In this document: positions 1-8,202 of the stretch, in pieces
How positions within the stretch are numbered: the first letter of the stretch is position 1
Layout of the letters: the number at the start of each line of letters is the position of its first letter
Source of the DNA: Spirochaetia bacterium
GTDB lineage: Bacteria; Spirochaetota; Spirochaetia; Treponematales; Treponemataceae
Reading direction: 5' to 3'
Assembly (NCBI GenBank): GCA_900770075.1
Contig: CAAGIZ010000039.1
Span: forward strand, 1 to 14,961
Length of the DNA stretch: 14,961 nt
Program-made: the position numbers and the translations under genes
The notes under the pieces: model-generated
What the model was told of the DNA's origin: nothing
Seen by the model: the letters and a program-made list of their open reading frames with translations, nothing else
Databases searched by the model: none

Positions 1-864
1 GTTAAAAACCTGACTGTTTTCTGCAGGACTTTTCCGTCCCACAGTTTTTTCCTTTGCCGGCAAAACCGTTACCGTTACGGCAGGCATTTTTACAGACCGC
101 TGCCCTCCGTTGTAAGCAATCGCTGTAAGGGAAAATTCAGGAAATCCATATTCACCTTCCACAAGGGGCATCCAGCTGAACTTTGCCACAGGCAGGCTTA
201 TATCGGAAAAAGAGCGACCCGCAGCCTTTCCCCCGGCATATTCAGAGCTTTCCAGTTCTTCAAATATGGATTTTTCAGGAAGTTTCCAGCTGAAAGAGAT
301 TATCTGGGCAAAATATTTTAAATTCAGCAGAAAAATAATCTCCTCTCCTGCTGTGGCAGTAACACGGATAAAGTCCTCAGACCGGCTGCTAACCTTAGCC
401 CCGGAGATAAATTCAACCTGAGCCAGAGGATTTATCAGGTCAGGGTTTTCAAAAACAGTTACATCTTCAAAGGGAATGTAAAATGTCCTTCTTCCTGCAA
501 TTAAAATCAGCGGAGGCAGGCGCACAGGTCCTGTTTCCAGAAAGGTAAACCACAGGCGTATCCTCGTCCCCCGTCCTCCGTCTTCCTGCAGGAACTCTTC
601 TTTTTTTGACGAAACAAGCTGTACTCCTTCAGGCAGCTGAGGCAGGTCGTTTTGAACAAGGGCAGGTTCAATATCAGAAATTTCCAGCGTAAAGCCGTTT
701 TCCCTGGCGGTAAAAACAGACTGAGTGTCAGATTTTACTTTCAGGCTACGCATATACGAGGCAGATGGAATTTTTGCTTCCAGCGGAAACAAAGCCATAA
801 AAAACAGACAGGCTAATAGTCCACAACCGAAGAATCTTTTTTGTTTGACTGAAGTTTTTTCCAT
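1..864 (-). CDS. batD: BatD-like exported protein, N-terminal 288 residues (3' end outside window)
   Basis: This is the last visible gene of the Bat operon and is cut by the window edge. The start at 864 is chosen because AGGAGG lies 10 nt upstream (875-880) and because only this start gives a full signal peptide: charged MEKTSVKQKR, then a hydrophobic stretch to about residue 27, then LEAK. The rest reads as beta-rich extracytoplasmic sequence with repeated short strands (for example residues around FTLEISDIEP, VRLPPLILIAG and VTVTVLPA), as expected of the periplasmic immunoglobulin-like repeats of BatD. Family knowledge: BatD is a membrane-anchored periplasmic partner of the VWA proteins BatA and BatB. 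The anchor would lie beyond the window. The first 52 nt overlap the 3' end of the preceding BatB/TPR gene, so translation is probably coupled. The BatD call rests on position and overall shape rather than on a sharp motif. Confidence 0.8.
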   Translation of the reverse strand, partial: MEKTSVKQKRFFGCGLLACLFFMALFPLEAKIPSASYMRSLKVKSDTQSVFTARENGFTLEISDIEPALVQNDLPQLPEGVQLVSSKKEEFLQEDGGRGTRIRLWFTFLETGPVRLPPLILIAGRRTFYIPFEDVTVFENPDLINPLAQVEFISGAKVSSRSEDFIRVTATAGEEIIFLLNLKYFAQIISFSWKLPEKSIFEELESSEYAGGKAAGRSFSDISLPVAKFSWMPLVEGEYGFPEFSLTAIAYNGGQRSVKMPAVTVTVLPAKEKTVGRKSPAENSQVFN

Positions 865-2438
865 CGTTCTTTTTCCTCCTGCTGAATAAGATTAAACACT
901 GCGCTCTCCAGGGCACTGGTGCTTTTTTCCACGCTGGCAGCATTCATCTCTTTTTCTGCCGACTTTGCCGTCTGGCTTTCAACCTGCTGCTGGGCAAACT
1001 CCAGATTGATTTTTGCATTTACGTTTGAAGGATCAGCCAGAACCGCTTTTTTAAAATATTCCCGGGCAAGACTAAAATCTCCCCGGCGGCTGGCAATAAT
1101 TCCAGTGTTGTAAAGGACTGCGCTTTTAAGGCCAGAATCCGCATCCGGCGAAACCTGCTCAAGCCTGTTTAGGGCGGCATCAAATTCTTCCTGCATGATG
1201 TAAGTTGCTGCCAGATTGTATGAACAGTAATCGGCAAGAACTTTGTCTTCTTCACTTCTTGCCTCGTTATAAGAACGCAAAAAGCAGGCTGTGGCCGACT
1301 GATATTTTTTCTGATACCAGTTAAAAACTCCGTTCAAAACAGAAAACTTCTCAGACCGGCAGGAAGAAAACAGAGGCATAAGTGCAAAAAGCCCCAGAAC
1401 AGCAGTTTTTTTAGGATTAAACCGGAAGCCTAATTCAACCTCGGAAACCACAAAGGAAAAAATGTAAAACATTATGGCAAAAAAGATAAAAAGCCTGTGA
1501 TGAGAAATTTTCTGAACTTCAAAGGACTCTCCTGAGACTTTTTTGGAAGAAAGCTGGTTCAAAAGGACATAGGCAGACCCTTCGGAATCCGCCGCAACAT
1601 AGCTTATGGAGTTGTCAGAACTCAACCGGGGATGGGGAAGGAGGGATTTTTTTCCTGCGGCAGAAGCGGCATCTATCATTTTTTCGGCATTTAAAAAGGT
1701 CTTTACCTTTGTAACTCCGTCTCCCGCTGTAATTTCTACAGGGGCGGCCGTTCCAAAGCCAATCATGGTCACCGGGATTCCAACTCTGGCAGCTTCTTCA
1801 AGGGCAGAACCGAGAGTTCCGTCCGTTTCGTCACCGTCTGTAAAGACCCACACCCGGCCATTCTGGCTCATATTTTTCGGAAAAGACTGCATGGCAGAAA
1901 GAATTCCCCGTCCAATGGAGGAACCGGCTGCCGTCATCAGGGAAGGAGAAAGGCTTTCCAAAATTGAATCTATGCTGCTCCTGTCGTCGGTAAGGGGAAC
2001 TGCAATCATTCCGTCGCCCTTTGCCAGAATAACGCTTGCTGAAGTTCCTTCCATCCTGTCCAAAAGTTTCCATGCGTACTGTCTGGCAGCGTCAAGACGG
2101 GTCAAGTCGCCGGGAGCGTCTTTTGCATTCATGCTCCAGGAAATGTCAAAAACAAAGGCAACCGCATCTCCGCTTTTTTGGACGGCAACTGTCTTTGTTC
2201 CCCAGTATATGCCTGCAAAGGCAAAGACCGCAGAAACACAGGCAAGAAAACGAAAGGATGTCCGAAGCAAAATTGAAACCTTAAAACGGCGGAACAGCCT
2301 GTTTTCATGAAAATTGTTCATAAGGTTTGCAATTCCAAGACTCTTGTTTATTTTCCGAAACCGAAAAATGCCGTACAAACCAAAAAAAATCAAAATCAGC
2401 AGGATAAAAAAAGAATAGGGTCTTTGAATGTCCGTCAT
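813..2438 (-). CDS. batB: BatB-type VWA membrane protein fused to a TPR (BatC-like) tail
   Basis: 541 residues. GGAGG sits 4 nt upstream of the ATG. Membrane segments are predicted at about 9-25, 62-79, 316-333 and 345-357. Between segments 2 and 3 is a VWA domain with a complete MIDAS start, DISWS at 98-102, and a second acidic strand, FTDGDETD, at 199-206. After segment 4 come TPR-like helix pairs at about 365-485 (VLADYCSYNLAATYI and VLYNTGIIASRRGDFSLA are typical), then a charged low-complexity tail. In several bacteria the TPR part is a separate gene, batC. Here the join, residues 341-361, looks like a lipoprotein signal peptide ending in FSSC. The gene lies 63 nt after batA and overlaps batD by 52 nt. 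Family knowledge links Bat proteins with MoxR to cell-envelope stress and aerotolerance; the exact biochemical role is unsettled. Confidence 0.88.
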   Translation of the reverse strand: MTDIQRPYSFFILLILIFFGLYGIFRFRKINKSLGIANLMNNFHENRLFRRFKVSILLRTSFRFLACVSAVFAFAGIYWGTKTVAVQKSGDAVAFVFDISWSMNAKDAPGDLTRLDAARQYAWKLLDRMEGTSASVILAKGDGMIAVPLTDDRSSIDSILESLSPSLMTAAGSSIGRGILSAMQSFPKNMSQNGRVWVFTDGDETDGTLGSALEEAARVGIPVTMIGFGTAAPVEITAGDGVTKVKTFLNAEKMIDAASAAGKKSLLPHPRLSSDNSISYVAADSEGSAYVLLNQLSSKKVSGESFEVQKISHHRLFIFFAIMFYIFSFVVSEVELGFRFNPKKTAVLGLFALMPLFSSCRSEKFSVLNGVFNWYQKKYQSATACFLRSYNEARSEEDKVLADYCSYNLAATYIMQEEFDAALNRLEQVSPDADSGLKSAVLYNTGIIASRRGDFSLAREYFKKAVLADPSNVNAKINLEFAQQQVESQTAKSAEKEMNAASVEKSTSALESAVFNLIQQEEKERWKKLQSNKKDSSVVDY

Positions 2439-2501
2439 AAAACCTCCGTCTGCATTCTAGGCACCTCGGTTCCCTTCTGAAAGTGCCTTGCCATAAGGGA
2501 C

Positions 2502-3509
2502 TTAAATTTCCTTCAATAAAATGTGGCGTATAAACCAGCCCAAAAAGAACAAGACAGCCGAAGCAATCAGAAAATATGAATACAAATCTCTGTTTGAAGA
2601 TTTGTAGTGAAAAGTCTGCAAAACCTTCTGCCGGCGGCTTACCATTTCCAAAGCCTCTGCCAGAGCCTGGGTCGATTCAATTCCAAAATAACGTCCGCCC
2701 CCTGCCGCTGCAATTTGTTCCAAAGCAGAAGAATCAAATTCCGAATCGTAATAACCGGCATGAACTTTCCCGGTCTGAGGATCAACGTACTCGATGGGAA
2801 CAGCTCCCTTGGTTCCAATTCCAAAGGTGTAAAGGGTAATCCCGCTCTCAACAGCAAGAGCCGCCGCCGTGTCAGGGTGAATGGAGCCGGCATTATTTTC
2901 TCCGTCGGTAATCAGGACTATGCACTTTTTTGGGGCAGAAGAGGTTATAAGATGGTAAACAGCACTGCTTAAACCAATTCCAATGGCAGTTCCTTCCCCC
3001 AGCCCGCCGGTTACAAGAGAATCCAGCCGCCTTAAAAAAAGTTCGTGGTCTGTAGTGGGAGGAACAACAGCAGCAGCCTCGCTTGCCATGGCAACAAGCC
3101 CAAAGGCAGCCCCGCGGTTGCCGTTTACGAGAGTGCGGATTCCCTGCTTTGCCGCTTCAAGGCGGGTCATGCCGGCTATGTCTCTGGCTGCCATGGAGGG
3201 ACTGGTATCAAGAACAAAAAGGATATCCGCTCCCCTGGAAGTGTAGATTTTTTCCTGTTTTTTTATTACCGGGTCTGCAAAGGCACACACAAGGGCAGCA
3301 TACCCCAAAACCGAAAAAACCACGGAAAGAACGCCCAACACCCCGGAAACCCTGCCCTTCCAGACAAAGCTTTTTCCTTTCCAGTCAGAAAATACAAGAG
3401 GAAAAGCAATCTTCTTAAAAACCCTGAGTTTACGCAGGATAAAAAGAGCAGGAATTGCCGCCAGAAAAAGAAAAGCAGCAGGATTTTCAAACAGCGGAAG
3501 TCTCAGCAT
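2502..3509 (-). CDS. batA: BatA-type VWA membrane protein
   Basis: 335 residues from the chosen start. Two in-frame ATGs exist, at 3518 and 3509. AGGAG ends only 1 nt before the first but 10 nt before the second, so the second is preferred, and it gives the usual BatA beginning (MLRLPLFENP followed by a hydrophobic helix at 11-25). A second membrane helix spans about 56-77, and a third lies near the C-terminus (YFLIASAVLFFLGWFI). The VWA domain between helices 2 and 3 has all MIDAS elements: DTSPS at 101-105, a threonine in GLGEGTAIG and the acidic loop ITDGENN. Family knowledge: BatA and BatB VWA domains face the periplasm and assemble with MoxR-dependent partners. The start overlaps the end of the upstream gene by 23 nt, consistent with coupled translation. 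No residue expected for metal binding is missing. Confidence 0.93.
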   Translation of the reverse strand: MLRLPLFENPAAFLFLAAIPALFILRKLRVFKKIAFPLVFSDWKGKSFVWKGRVSGVLGVLSVVFSVLGYAALVCAFADPVIKKQEKIYTSRGADILFVLDTSPSMAARDIAGMTRLEAAKQGIRTLVNGNRGAAFGLVAMASEAAAVVPPTTDHELFLRRLDSLVTGGLGEGTAIGIGLSSAVYHLITSSAPKKCIVLITDGENNAGSIHPDTAAALAVESGITLYTFGIGTKGAVPIEYVDPQTGKVHAGYYDSEFDSSALEQIAAAGGGRYFGIESTQALAEALEMVSRRQKVLQTFHYKSSNRDLYSYFLIASAVLFFLGWFIRHILLKEI

Positions 3510-4557
3510 TTGCTTCATTCTCCTGACTGAAAGTAAAGATTTTTAAAGATTCAAGGCAGCGGGTTACGAGAATTTCCCTTTCCCCTTCAGCAAGTACAGC
3601 CTCGTAAAGGGAAGCCGGAGTCCTAAAAGAATCTACAGACCCCTTTGCAAAGCGGACATAATCCCCCCTGCCAAAGACGTCCACAAGGTTTGCTACCGCC
3701 TGATTCTGGTTTTCGGAAAGGGAACCGCAGGCAAAACTTTCAAATTTTTCGTAGAAATGGGAACAGGTCAGGGAAGAAAATTCTTCATCAAAGCGGACAC
3801 ACAGGAATTCCCGGACATACGCCAGAAGCCGGGTACAGAATTCATCATCTCCGGTCTGCTCCCGCAAAAGACGGTTTATCTGTTTTACGGCAAGTTTGTA
3901 CGCTTTCCGGATTTTACGATTTTTTCCGGCAATAACCAGCAGCATAAAAAAATAAGGAATTCGCAGAAACAGGAAAACTACAGCTCCTGCAATCACCAGA
4001 AAGACCGCTGCAATCAAAATCAAAAGAAAAGAAGTTCCTGGAACTGTCACAGGCCCCTGAGAATGTCTTGGAGAAGAAACATTGAGTTTTTCGGCAAGGG
4101 AATTTACCATAACAGGAGCAATATCCACGGAAAAACCGGCAGCCGTTTCCTGCCTTTCCAAAGAGGCCCGCACCAAAGAGGACAAATCAAAGGAAGAAAA
4201 ATCTATCTGCCCCACCTGCCACGGAATAAAAAACAGGGTAAGGGCGTATTCAAAGCCCGTGTGCTCCAAGGTTACCCGGTAGACATGGCATTTTTCTGAC
4301 AGGCTGTTAAAAACCGGCCAGTCAGTCAAAAGGTCAAGGTTGGTTATTTCTGACCCGAAGATTTCGTTTTCAAAAAGGTCAGCTTCCGTGCGGAAAACAT
4401 ACTTGAGTTCACACCTGTCTCCCACATAAACGGTTTTCGGCAGAAGAATCTGGACAACCCCGCTTTCCAAAGCCATTTTTTCGGAAAAATTCTGGGCAAA
4501 AACACCGTGGCAAAAAAAAGCCGGCAAAAGCAGCAGGAAAAAACTGATTTTTTTCAT
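3487..4557 (-). CDS. Exported single-anchor membrane protein of the Bat operon, unrecognised
   Basis: 356 residues. The reading frame stays open upstream, but the start at 4557 is chosen because GGAGGG lies just before it and it begins a clean signal peptide (MKKISFFLLLLPAFF, probable cut after VFA, residue 21). Its ATGA overlaps the stop of the DUF58 gene by 4 nt. Residues 22-170 form a beta-rich extracytoplasmic part. A strongly hydrophobic segment at about 175-210 is followed by a basic stretch (GKNRKIRKAYK) and a mostly helical cytoplasmic part to 356. Position between DUF58 and BatA matches a small, poorly described membrane gene found at this place in other spirochaete and bacteroidete Bat clusters (DUF4381-like proteins have similar shape). 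I do not recognise catalytic motifs. It may link the cytoplasmic MoxR/DUF58 pair to the periplasmic VWA proteins, which is inference from topology only. Confidence 0.82.
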   Translation of the reverse strand: MKKISFFLLLLPAFFCHGVFAQNFSEKMALESGVVQILLPKTVYVGDRCELKYVFRTEADLFENEIFGSEITNLDLLTDWPVFNSLSEKCHVYRVTLEHTGFEYALTLFFIPWQVGQIDFSSFDLSSLVRASLERQETAAGFSVDIAPVMVNSLAEKLNVSSPRHSQGPVTVPGTSFLLILIAAVFLVIAGAVVFLFLRIPYFFMLLVIAGKNRKIRKAYKLAVKQINRLLREQTGDDEFCTRLLAYVREFLCVRFDEEFSSLTCSHFYEKFESFACGSLSENQNQAVANLVDVFGRGDYVRFAKGSVDSFRTPASLYEAVLAEGEREILVTRCLESLKIFTFSQENEANAETSAV

Positions 4558-5447
4558 TTTTCCCTCCGGCTGCAGAAAAACCTGTTCAAAACCAGAGCCG
4601 GGTCTTCCGCCGTAGAAAGCACCACCGGGCTTATTCCGTGCCGCAGGCAAAATTCCTTCCAGCTGTCCATCCTCCGGCGGTTGTCTTCAAACCAGACATT
4701 TTTAAACGCCTTAAACGATGTTGGAAAACTTCTCGTAACCCCACTTTCAACGTCAGAAAAAAGGGCAGTTCCAATTTCAGGAAGTCCGCTATCAAGGGCA
4801 TCGGTAATTCTCAGGGCAACCACGTCGTTTTTTTCTGCCAGACGGGCAAGACTGTCCTGCCACCCAGATGACCGAAAATCCGAAATTACAAAAACCAGGG
4901 AACGCTTTTTCAAAAGCTTATGGGCGCCTTTTAGGGCGGAAGCAAGCACAGAGCCCCTGACAATCTTTTCTTCAGCCTCGTCAAGGCGGCTTAAAATCAT
5001 CATTGCCTGATCCCGTCCGGCCTTTGCTTTAGTAGAAAACCTTATCTTTCCGTCAAAAAAAACCGCCCCCACCGATGAATGGTTGTGCAGGCAGGCCAAA
5101 ACCAGAAGGGCAGCCGCCTCGGAAGCAGTCTGGATTCTCGTCTTAGTTCCAGTTCCGCAAAACATGGAAAGGGAGCGGTCAAGAACAAAGAAAACCTGAA
5201 GTTCCCGGTCTTCTTCGTAAAGCTTTACAAAAGGATGCCCCAGCCGGGCCGTTACGTTCCAGTCGATTGAACGCACGTTGTCCCCGGCGTTGTATTCCCG
5301 CACCCCGTAAAAATCCATTCCCTGCCCCCGGTAGAGAGACTTAAAACCGCCCTGACGAAGATTGTCGGCAAGAGTCTTTGCAGACAGTTTTAAAAGAGAG
5401 GCCTTCTGAACAAGTCTGTTGGAATTTTCGTCAAAAATTTTCGACAT
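4554..5447 (-). CDS. DUF58 family protein (MoxR partner)
   Basis: 297 residues, no signal peptide and no clear membrane segment. The DUF58 signature is clear: residues 38-63 carry YRGQGMDFYGVREYNAGD followed by an invariant-type IDW, then the FVKLYEED block at 73-80. After this a VWA-like fold starts with VLDRSLSM (88-95), whose metal site is incomplete compared with BatA. Family knowledge: DUF58 genes almost always sit next to moxR, and the proteins are thought to be cytoplasmic partners of the ATPase. The gene lies 21 nt after moxR and overlaps the next gene by 4 nt (ATGA). The upstream region has only a weak ribosome binding site (GGTG), so coupling to moxR translation is likely. Confidence 0.93.
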   Translation of the reverse strand: MSKIFDENSNRLVQKASLLKLSAKTLADNLRQGGFKSLYRGQGMDFYGVREYNAGDNVRSIDWNVTARLGHPFVKLYEEDRELQVFFVLDRSLSMFCGTGTKTRIQTASEAAALLVLACLHNHSSVGAVFFDGKIRFSTKAKAGRDQAMMILSRLDEAEEKIVRGSVLASALKGAHKLLKKRSLVFVISDFRSSGWQDSLARLAEKNDVVALRITDALDSGLPEIGTALFSDVESGVTRSFPTSFKAFKNVWFEDNRRRMDSWKEFCLRHGISPVVLSTAEDPALVLNRFFCSRREK

Positions 5448-5468
5448 GGCAAAAGCACCAGAAACAGT

Positions 5469-6512
5469 CTACGGAACAGGAACAAAGGTCAGGATTTTAG
5501 AGATTATTTCGTCTGCGGTGATTCCGTCAGCAGCAGCCTCGTAAGAAAGCACAAGCCTGTGCCTTAAAACCTCGCAGGCGGCATTCTTTACGTCTTCCGG
5601 CAGGACAAAGGAGCGTCCGGCAAAAAGAGCCTTTACTTTGGCACACTGCAAGAGGGCAATTCCCGACCGTGGAGAAGCACCGAAAGAGATGTATTTTGAA
5701 AAATCAGTGCGGCGGCCGGTATTCAGCGTACGGGTTACGGAAACAAGATTTACGATATATTCGATGATTTTATCTGCACAGGTGATTTTTTCAAAAGCAG
5801 ACTGAAGGTCTTTTATCTTTTGAGCCGAAAGAACCTTTTTTACGGCGACATCCCCGGCCTTACCGGCAGTCTTAACAATCTGCACCTCTTCCTGGGGCGT
5901 AGGATAGGAAACCAGGACTTTCAGCAAAAAGCGGTCAAGTTCAGCCTCCGGAAGATTGTAGGTACCTTCCTGCTCGATAGGGTTTTGAGTTGCAAGAACA
6001 AGAAAAGGTTCCGGCAGGGCATAAGTCTGCTCTCCGATGGTAACCTGTTTTTCTGCCATGGCTTCCAGCAGGGCGGACTGAACCTTTGCCGGAGCACGGT
6101 TTATTTCGTCAGCCAGTACAAGATTTGTAAAGACAGGTCCCTTCCTTACGGAAAATTTTCCGGAATTCTGATCGTAGATTAAAGTTCCGCTTACGTCCGC
6201 AGGAAGAAGATCCGGAGTAAACTGAATGCGCTTAAAATCAAGACCGGAAATATCGGCAAAAGTCTTTACGGCAAGGGTTTTTGCAAGCCCCGGCACCCCT
6301 TCAAGAAGGACGTGCCCCCCGGTTATAATGGCAGTAAGGATGGCATCTATGACAGGAGCCTGCCCTACAAGCCGCTTTGCAGCCTCAGCCCGGCAGTCTT
6401 CGATAATCTTGCGGCAGCCGTCAAAAAATTTTGCATCAGCCTGACCGTTCTGCCCTCCTCCGGCAACGCCGCTAAAACTTTCTGAAGTCAAATCTTTATT
6501 ATTTTTATCCAT
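5469..6512 (-). CDS. moxR: MoxR family AAA+ ATPase, first gene of the Bat operon
   Basis: 347 residues from the chosen start. An in-frame ATG exists at 6572, but the extra 20 residues would cover the promoter region and look non-coding, so the ATG at 6512 (with CAGG about 7 nt upstream) is preferred. Walker A is EGVPGLAKT at 71-79, Walker B LVLADE at 131-136, sensor 1 ATQNP at 174-178, followed by the MoxR signature EGTYNLPEAELDRF. The C-terminal lid domain includes SPRSGIALLQCAK, also typical. Family knowledge: MoxR ATPases act as chaperone-like motors for VWA-domain proteins, and in Bat operons they accompany DUF58 and BatA/B. It heads at least six co-directional genes with overlaps or short gaps, so a single transcript is very likely. 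Confidence 0.95.
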   Translation of the reverse strand: MDKNNKDLTSESFSGVAGGGQNGQADAKFFDGCRKIIEDCRAEAAKRLVGQAPVIDAILTAIITGGHVLLEGVPGLAKTLAVKTFADISGLDFKRIQFTPDLLPADVSGTLIYDQNSGKFSVRKGPVFTNLVLADEINRAPAKVQSALLEAMAEKQVTIGEQTYALPEPFLVLATQNPIEQEGTYNLPEAELDRFLLKVLVSYPTPQEEVQIVKTAGKAGDVAVKKVLSAQKIKDLQSAFEKITCADKIIEYIVNLVSVTRTLNTGRRTDFSKYISFGASPRSGIALLQCAKVKALFAGRSFVLPEDVKNAACEVLRHRLVLSYEAAADGITADEIISKILTFVPVP

Positions 6513-6596
6513 TTTTTTGCCTGAAAAGTGTATATTTATGCAGTTTTTCGTCATTGTAATTGACGCACGCAATTTATAGCGATAATATACTTTATC
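6513..6596. promoter_or_regulatory. Divergent promoter region between moxR and the aminotransferase
   Basis: This 84-bp gap must drive both flanking genes. For the plus strand, TTGACG (6560-6565) serves as -35, with -10 candidates GATAAT (6581-6586, spacer 15) or TAATAT (6583-6588, spacer 17). That puts the transcription start within a few bases of the ATG at 6597. For the minus strand only an AT-rich stretch (6523-6536) is available as a -10, which is weaker evidence. An inverted repeat, CGTCA-N7-TGACG (6549-6565), overlaps the plus-strand -35 and could bind a regulator of both directions. Confidence 0.5.
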
Positions 6597-7880
6597 ATGT
6601 TGAACCCTTTAGCACAAGAATTGAACACTACCCTAAAAAACACAACTCCCGGAGAGTTGCTTTCAGACTTAGGTTTAAGAGCTTTCTTCCCAAAAGGCAT
6701 AATCGCCCAGGGAGCAGAAGCAAAAAAATTCGGAAAAGTTGCAAATGCAACCATAGGAACAACCCTTACGGAAGGCAAGCCGGCAATCCTCGAAGCAGTG
6801 CATAAATATGCACCGGAGCTTTCTGCAGGAGAACTGGTCGCTTACGCACCTACAGCAGGACTTCCAGACCTGCGCGCCCTTTGGAAAGACCTTATCTACA
6901 AAAAAAATCCGGGGCTCAAAGGCAAAGAGATTTCAACACCAGTGGTAGTACCGGGACTTACGGCAGGAATTTCATACCTTGCAGACCTTTTTATCGACGA
7001 AACAAAACCCCTGCTTTCCCCAAATCCAAGCTGGGACAATTATTCGCTCATAATCGAAACCCGCCGCAATTCACAGCTCCACACCTTTAACCTTTTTGCA
7101 AACGACGGCTTCGATCTTGAATCCTTCAAAACCGCAGTGGAAAAAGAAGCAGAAACAGGCTTTGTCCGGGTACTGCTCAACTTCCCGCAAAACCCAAGCG
7201 GCTATTCACCGACAAACGCAGAAGCCGCCCAAATCGTGCGCATAATCCGCAGCGTTGCAGAAAAAGGCGCAAAAGTACTGGTATGGGACGATGACGCCTA
7301 CTTCGGCCTTAACTACGAAAACGACATCTACCCCCAGTCACTCTTTGCAGAATTTGCAGACTTACACGAAAACGTGCTGGCAGTAAAAATCGACGGTCCT
7401 ACAAAAGAAGACTTTGTATGGGGCTTCAGAACCGGTTTTCTGACCTTCGGCGGCAAGGGGCTCACCCACGAACACTACGAAGCCCTGGAAAAAAAGCTCA
7501 TGGGACTGATCCGCTCCTCCGTAAGCTGCTCATCAACCCCAAGCCAGAGCATAGCCCTGAGAGCCTTTGCAGACCCGGCAATAGACATCCAGAAAAAGAA
7601 TTTCCGCAAGATTTTGGAAGACCGCTATCAGGAAGTAAAAAAGTTCACCTCCAGCCACACCAGCAAAAATCTGGAAGCGTTGCCTTTTAACTCCGGCTAT
7701 TTTATGAGTTTCCGCACAAAAGTGGATGCAGAACAGCTCAGACAGAAAATCCTGCACGAAAAACAGATTGGAACAGTCGCTATCGACGCAAAAACTCTGA
7801 GAGTTGCCTTCTCTAGTCTGGAAAAAGAGCAGATAGAAACAGTCTACAGCGCCATCTACGAATGTGCAGAAAACATGTAA
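6597..7880 (+). CDS. PLP-dependent aminotransferase, class I/II fold
   Basis: 427 residues, cytoplasmic. Fold-type I landmarks are all present: NPSWDNY at 143-149, the asparagine of NFPQNPSGY (N199), the cofactor-binding DDDAY at 231-235 (D232 and Y235 spaced as in aspartate aminotransferase), the Schiff-base lysine K270 in GPTKEDFVWGFRTG with R278, and a C-terminal domain with SGYFMSFR before the end. The substrate cannot be read from sequence; annotation as a specific enzyme would be guesswork. The start is supported by the MLNPLAQELN beginning, but no Shine-Dalgarno sequence precedes the ATG, unlike most neighbours, and the promoter abuts it, suggesting a leaderless mRNA. It is divergent from the Bat operon and ends in a strong terminator, so it is transcribed alone. 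Confidence 0.93.
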   Translation: MLNPLAQELNTTLKNTTPGELLSDLGLRAFFPKGIIAQGAEAKKFGKVANATIGTTLTEGKPAILEAVHKYAPELSAGELVAYAPTAGLPDLRALWKDLIYKKNPGLKGKEISTPVVVPGLTAGISYLADLFIDETKPLLSPNPSWDNYSLIIETRRNSQLHTFNLFANDGFDLESFKTAVEKEAETGFVRVLLNFPQNPSGYSPTNAEAAQIVRIIRSVAEKGAKVLVWDDDAYFGLNYENDIYPQSLFAEFADLHENVLAVKIDGPTKEDFVWGFRTGFLTFGGKGLTHEHYEALEKKLMGLIRSSVSCSSTPSQSIALRAFADPAIDIQKKNFRKILEDRYQEVKKFTSSHTSKNLEALPFNSGYFMSFRTKVDAEQLRQKILHEKQIGTVAIDAKTLRVAFSSLEKEQIETVYSAIYECAENM

Positions 7881-7903
7881 ACATATAGCACAACGCTTAC
7901 AAG

Positions 7904-7938
7904 GGCATCGGAAGCAAAAACCGGTGCCTTTTTTTTTT
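7904..7938 (+). terminator. Rho-independent terminator of the aminotransferase gene
   Basis: GGCATCGG (7904-7911) pairs with CCGGTGCC (7921-7928), 8 bp with one G-U pair, over a 9-nt A-rich loop, followed directly by ten T (7929-7938). It lies 24 nt after the stop codon. Confidence 0.92.
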
Positions 7939-7949
7939 ATTATTTGGGG

Positions 7950-8055
7950 CAAAATCCGCCGTCCAGCGGTGTTCCGCCACTTGGTAACCCGCGGTACCGG
8001 CCAGGGCCGGCACTGCCTACGGCATGGCTCCACCCCGGAGCCCATAAGCGGAAAA
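7950..8055 (-). repeat. GC-rich palindromic intergenic element C (diverged repeat copy)
   Basis: The sequence between the two terminators is GC-rich and dense in short hairpins: GCGG-TGTT-CCGC (7966-7977) and CCGGCC-AG-GGCCGG (7997-8010). Read on the minus strand, the segment 8012-8027 (CCATGCCGTAGGCAGT) resembles CTATGCCGCAAGGCAT in the element at 14574-14754. Open frames across it have no start signals and no recognisable product. Similarity to the other two elements is partial, so family membership is an inference. Confidence 0.45.
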
Positions 8056-8144
8056 AAAACACATTGCAAAAAATGCGCGAAACCAGCCTGCAGACAGTAT
8101 GGGAGCAGATAAAAGATGATACGTGGTGATATTTTACAGTAGGC

Positions 8145-8179
8145 AAAAAAAATCCCCGGTGGAACTTGTCCTGCCGGGG
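8145..8179 (-). terminator. Rho-independent terminator of the secreted lipoprotein gene
   Basis: On the minus strand CCCCGG (8179-8174) pairs with CCGGGG (8159-8154) over a 14-nt loop, followed after one base by eight T (8152-8145). It lies 23 nt past the stop codon of the lipoprotein gene. Confidence 0.88.
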
Positions 8180-8202
8180 AAGATCATAAATAGCGGGTAT
8201 GA

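Noticed and set aside
746..943. 65-codon minus-strand frame between the BatB tail and BatD
   Set aside because: It overlaps both genes in a third frame; the AGGAGG and signal peptide belong to the BatD frame instead.
1606..2310. 234-codon plus-strand open frame inside the BatB region
   Set aside because: It is antisense to the VWA domain, whose MIDAS motif and membrane helices prove the other strand.
2439..2501. Possible hairpin GGCAC/GTGCC in the gap between batA and batB
   Set aside because: It has only 5 bp with a long loop and no T-run; it could be chance.
7533..8069. 178-codon minus-strand open frame over the aminotransferase end and terminator
   Set aside because: It crosses a strong terminator and a PLP enzyme gene on the other strand, has no ribosome binding site, and has a Cys/Phe-rich composition typical of a shadow.
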